Of a stretch of DNA of 64,000 nt, positions 62,588 through 64,000 are shown in pieces; the stretch's first letter is position 1; each line of letters begins with the position of its first letter. Origin of the DNA: Gossypium raimondii. Taxonomy: Eukaryota > Streptophyta > Magnoliopsida > Malvales > Malvaceae. The stretch spans positions 5,270,001 to 5,334,000 of the forward strand of contig NC_068572.1 in the NCBI RefSeq assembly GCF_025698545.1, read 5' to 3'. The notes under the pieces were generated by a model. That model saw nothing but the letters and a program-made list of their open reading frames with translations, did not search any database and had not been told where the DNA came from. Position numbers and translations under genes: made by a program.

Positions 62588-64000
62588 CGCAACGTCCTCG
62601 TTGCGACTTCAATGGCATCGACTTGATTCGCCTTGCCTCGCCTCGACGCCTTAGCCTTTCCCTTCCTTCGGGACTCTTGCCTTGGCTTATGTCGCTTCTT
62701 AACTCGAGCCGTCCTACTCGCTGCATTTACTCTGGTCAACTGTCCCACATGCATCGCTTCCTTTTTCTTGAAGTCTGATGCACCACCCACCTCTCCCATA
62801 GGTGGAAGCCTTGTCGATGACTCGGCCAACTCTGACGCTTCACTCAACTTGAGCCTCATTGGTCCCAGCTTCACTGTTTTCATCGCAACTCTTTCCTCTA
62901 AGTCCGATGACAAACTCACCTCTTCCTTGGGTGGAAGCCCCTCCGATGACTCACCAAGCTCAGACGTTGCCTTTCTTTTGACTCCGGCTTGCTTTGGACA
63001 GTTCCGCAACTCATGCGGACCACGGCACAAGAAGCACTTTACTTGCTTCCTTTTGCTCCTCTTTGCCCTCTTGGCTTCGGCTTTTCCCTTGCTCGAACCA
63101 AGCTTCTTGGGCTCCTTGTCTGCTCCATCGTTCCCTTTGATGACAGACTTCTTCGGGCACTTCCGCAACCTATGCGGACCCTGACACAAGAAGCACTCTA
63201 CTGGCTTCTTCTCGCTTTCGGCCTCCTTGGCTTCGACACCCTTTGCGCTCGAACCAAGTACCAAGGCCTTTCCCACGGCTTCTTCTTAAGCCGGATTCCT
63301 CGGACATTTCTTTAACATGTGTGGACCGTCGCAAAGAAAGCATTTCACTTGTCCCTTTTCCTCTTGGGTTTCTTCTTCCCAACTCGTGGTTTCCATTACC
63401 ACCATTGTCGCCGCTGCCATTGCCATCAACTCTATCTTCCTTGTGATCCCTTTCACATACGCCCCTTTCCTCGGACTTGGAAGACCCAAGCTTGTCTTTC
63501 CCTAGACCAAGCTTGACCACGGCCTCAACTACCGTCATGGCTTCCGACAGCTTTTGGACACCTCTTTGTTCCACCTCCTGTTTGACCCACGGCTTCAATC
63601 CCTTTTGAAAAGCAAGCAATGCCTCTCTTTCGGTCACCTCTGAAACTTGGAGCATGAGTTCCTTGAACTCTCGAACATACTCCCCCACTGTGCCTCGTTG
63701 CGTTATCCCTTGCAACTTTGCCCAAGCTTCTTCCTCGGCAAACTCTGGGTAAAACTGTCCCTTCAATTCGCATTGGAACTCTTGCCACGTCCCAATCTCA
63801 CCATGCCTTTTATCTGTGGTCCTACCTCGCCACCATAAAAGCGTAATGTCAGTAAGAAACATTGAAGCAGTGTTTACCTTAACCGCATCTTCCACGATGC
63901 CTTTGGCACGGAAGTAGTTTTTCATCCTCCACAAGAAATTATCCACATCACATGCAGACCTTGTCCCCACAAACTCTTTCGGCTTTGGGACATCCTCATT
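62571..64000 (-). pseudogene. Retrotransposon gag with three zinc knuckles, partial and frameshifted
   Basis: The frame is open to the right edge, so the N-terminus is outside the window. The gag domain (PF03732 type) begins PKPKEFVGTRSACDVDNFLW and includes FLTDITLLWWRGR, GTWQEFQCELKGQFYPE, EYVREFKELMLQV and ALLAFQKGLKPWVKQEV. Near 63380 the frame shifts, and three zinc knuckles follow at 63342-63304 (CFLCDGPHMLKKC), 63195-63157 (CFLCQGPHRLRKC) and 63036-62998 (CFLCRGPHELRNC); a stop separates the first from the second. All are CX2CX3HX4C. No protease, reverse transcriptase or integrase lies before the polypurine tract, so the element is gag-only and would depend on another element's pol. 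Confidence 0.82.

Noticed and set aside
62633-63184. 183-residue plus-strand frame at the right end
   Set aside because: Antisense of the gag zinc-knuckle region; the minus strand shows three matching knuckles.

Overview
This window is nuclear DNA of a dicot plant. The evidence is spliced genes with GT..AG introns, AT-rich spacers, and plant-only proteins (a Mediator 33 subunit, an OSCA channel, a WPP-domain RanGAP, a PPR protein, an Ole e 6-type pollen peptide). Dense LTR-retrotransposon and MULE debris fills the spaces. The LTR types and the plant mobile domain (PMD) gene resemble those I know from cotton (Gossypium, Malvaceae), but that assignment is from memory and was not tested by a search.

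Layout. 0.6-2.3 kb: the last two coding exons of a MED33A/REF4-like Mediator gene (+). 3.5-8.9 kb: a broken PMD gene (+) split by a 2.97 kb solo LTR with a perfect 5-bp target-site duplication (TSD). 9.3-11.7 kb: a decayed MuDR-type transposase (-). 11.8-16.4 kb: a second solo LTR, an old LTR split by a hAT-type MITE, and a PIF/Harbinger-type MITE. 16.7-23.8 kb: an intact 11-exon OSCA1/CSC1-like channel gene (-). 25.4-30.0 kb: an intact 13-exon DUF21/CBS (CNNM-like) gene (-). Introns of both genes carry copies of one short inverted-repeat element. 30.3-34.7 kb: three Mutator-like elements nested one inside another. 36.3-39.5 kb: an intact RanGAP gene (-) with a 1.6 kb leader intron.

40.5-55.3 kb is a rearranged locus. 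A WDR5-like gene and a small secreted Ole e 6-like gene occur as an inverted duplication. Between the arms, a 4.1 kb block carrying WDR5 is also directly duplicated in tandem. One WDR5 copy (52.2-53.3 kb) is intact, one (48.1-49.2 kb) is frameshifted, and one (minus strand) was split by an LTR-type insertion flanked by GAATC. The left arm has one intact Ole e 6-like gene; the right arm has three decayed tandem copies.

56.3-58.7 kb: an intact intronless PPR gene (+). 60-62 kb: a graveyard with an ABCB transporter pseudogene, a SCAB1-like pseudogene and a copia integrase fragment. 61.95-64 kb: the 3' half of a gag-only LTR element (-), with LTR, polypurine tract and a gag with three zinc knuckles, running off the right edge.

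The intact genes are unrelated housekeeping or signalling genes and form no pathway together. Most of the interest lies in the transposon nesting and the WDR5/Ole e 6 rearrangement.
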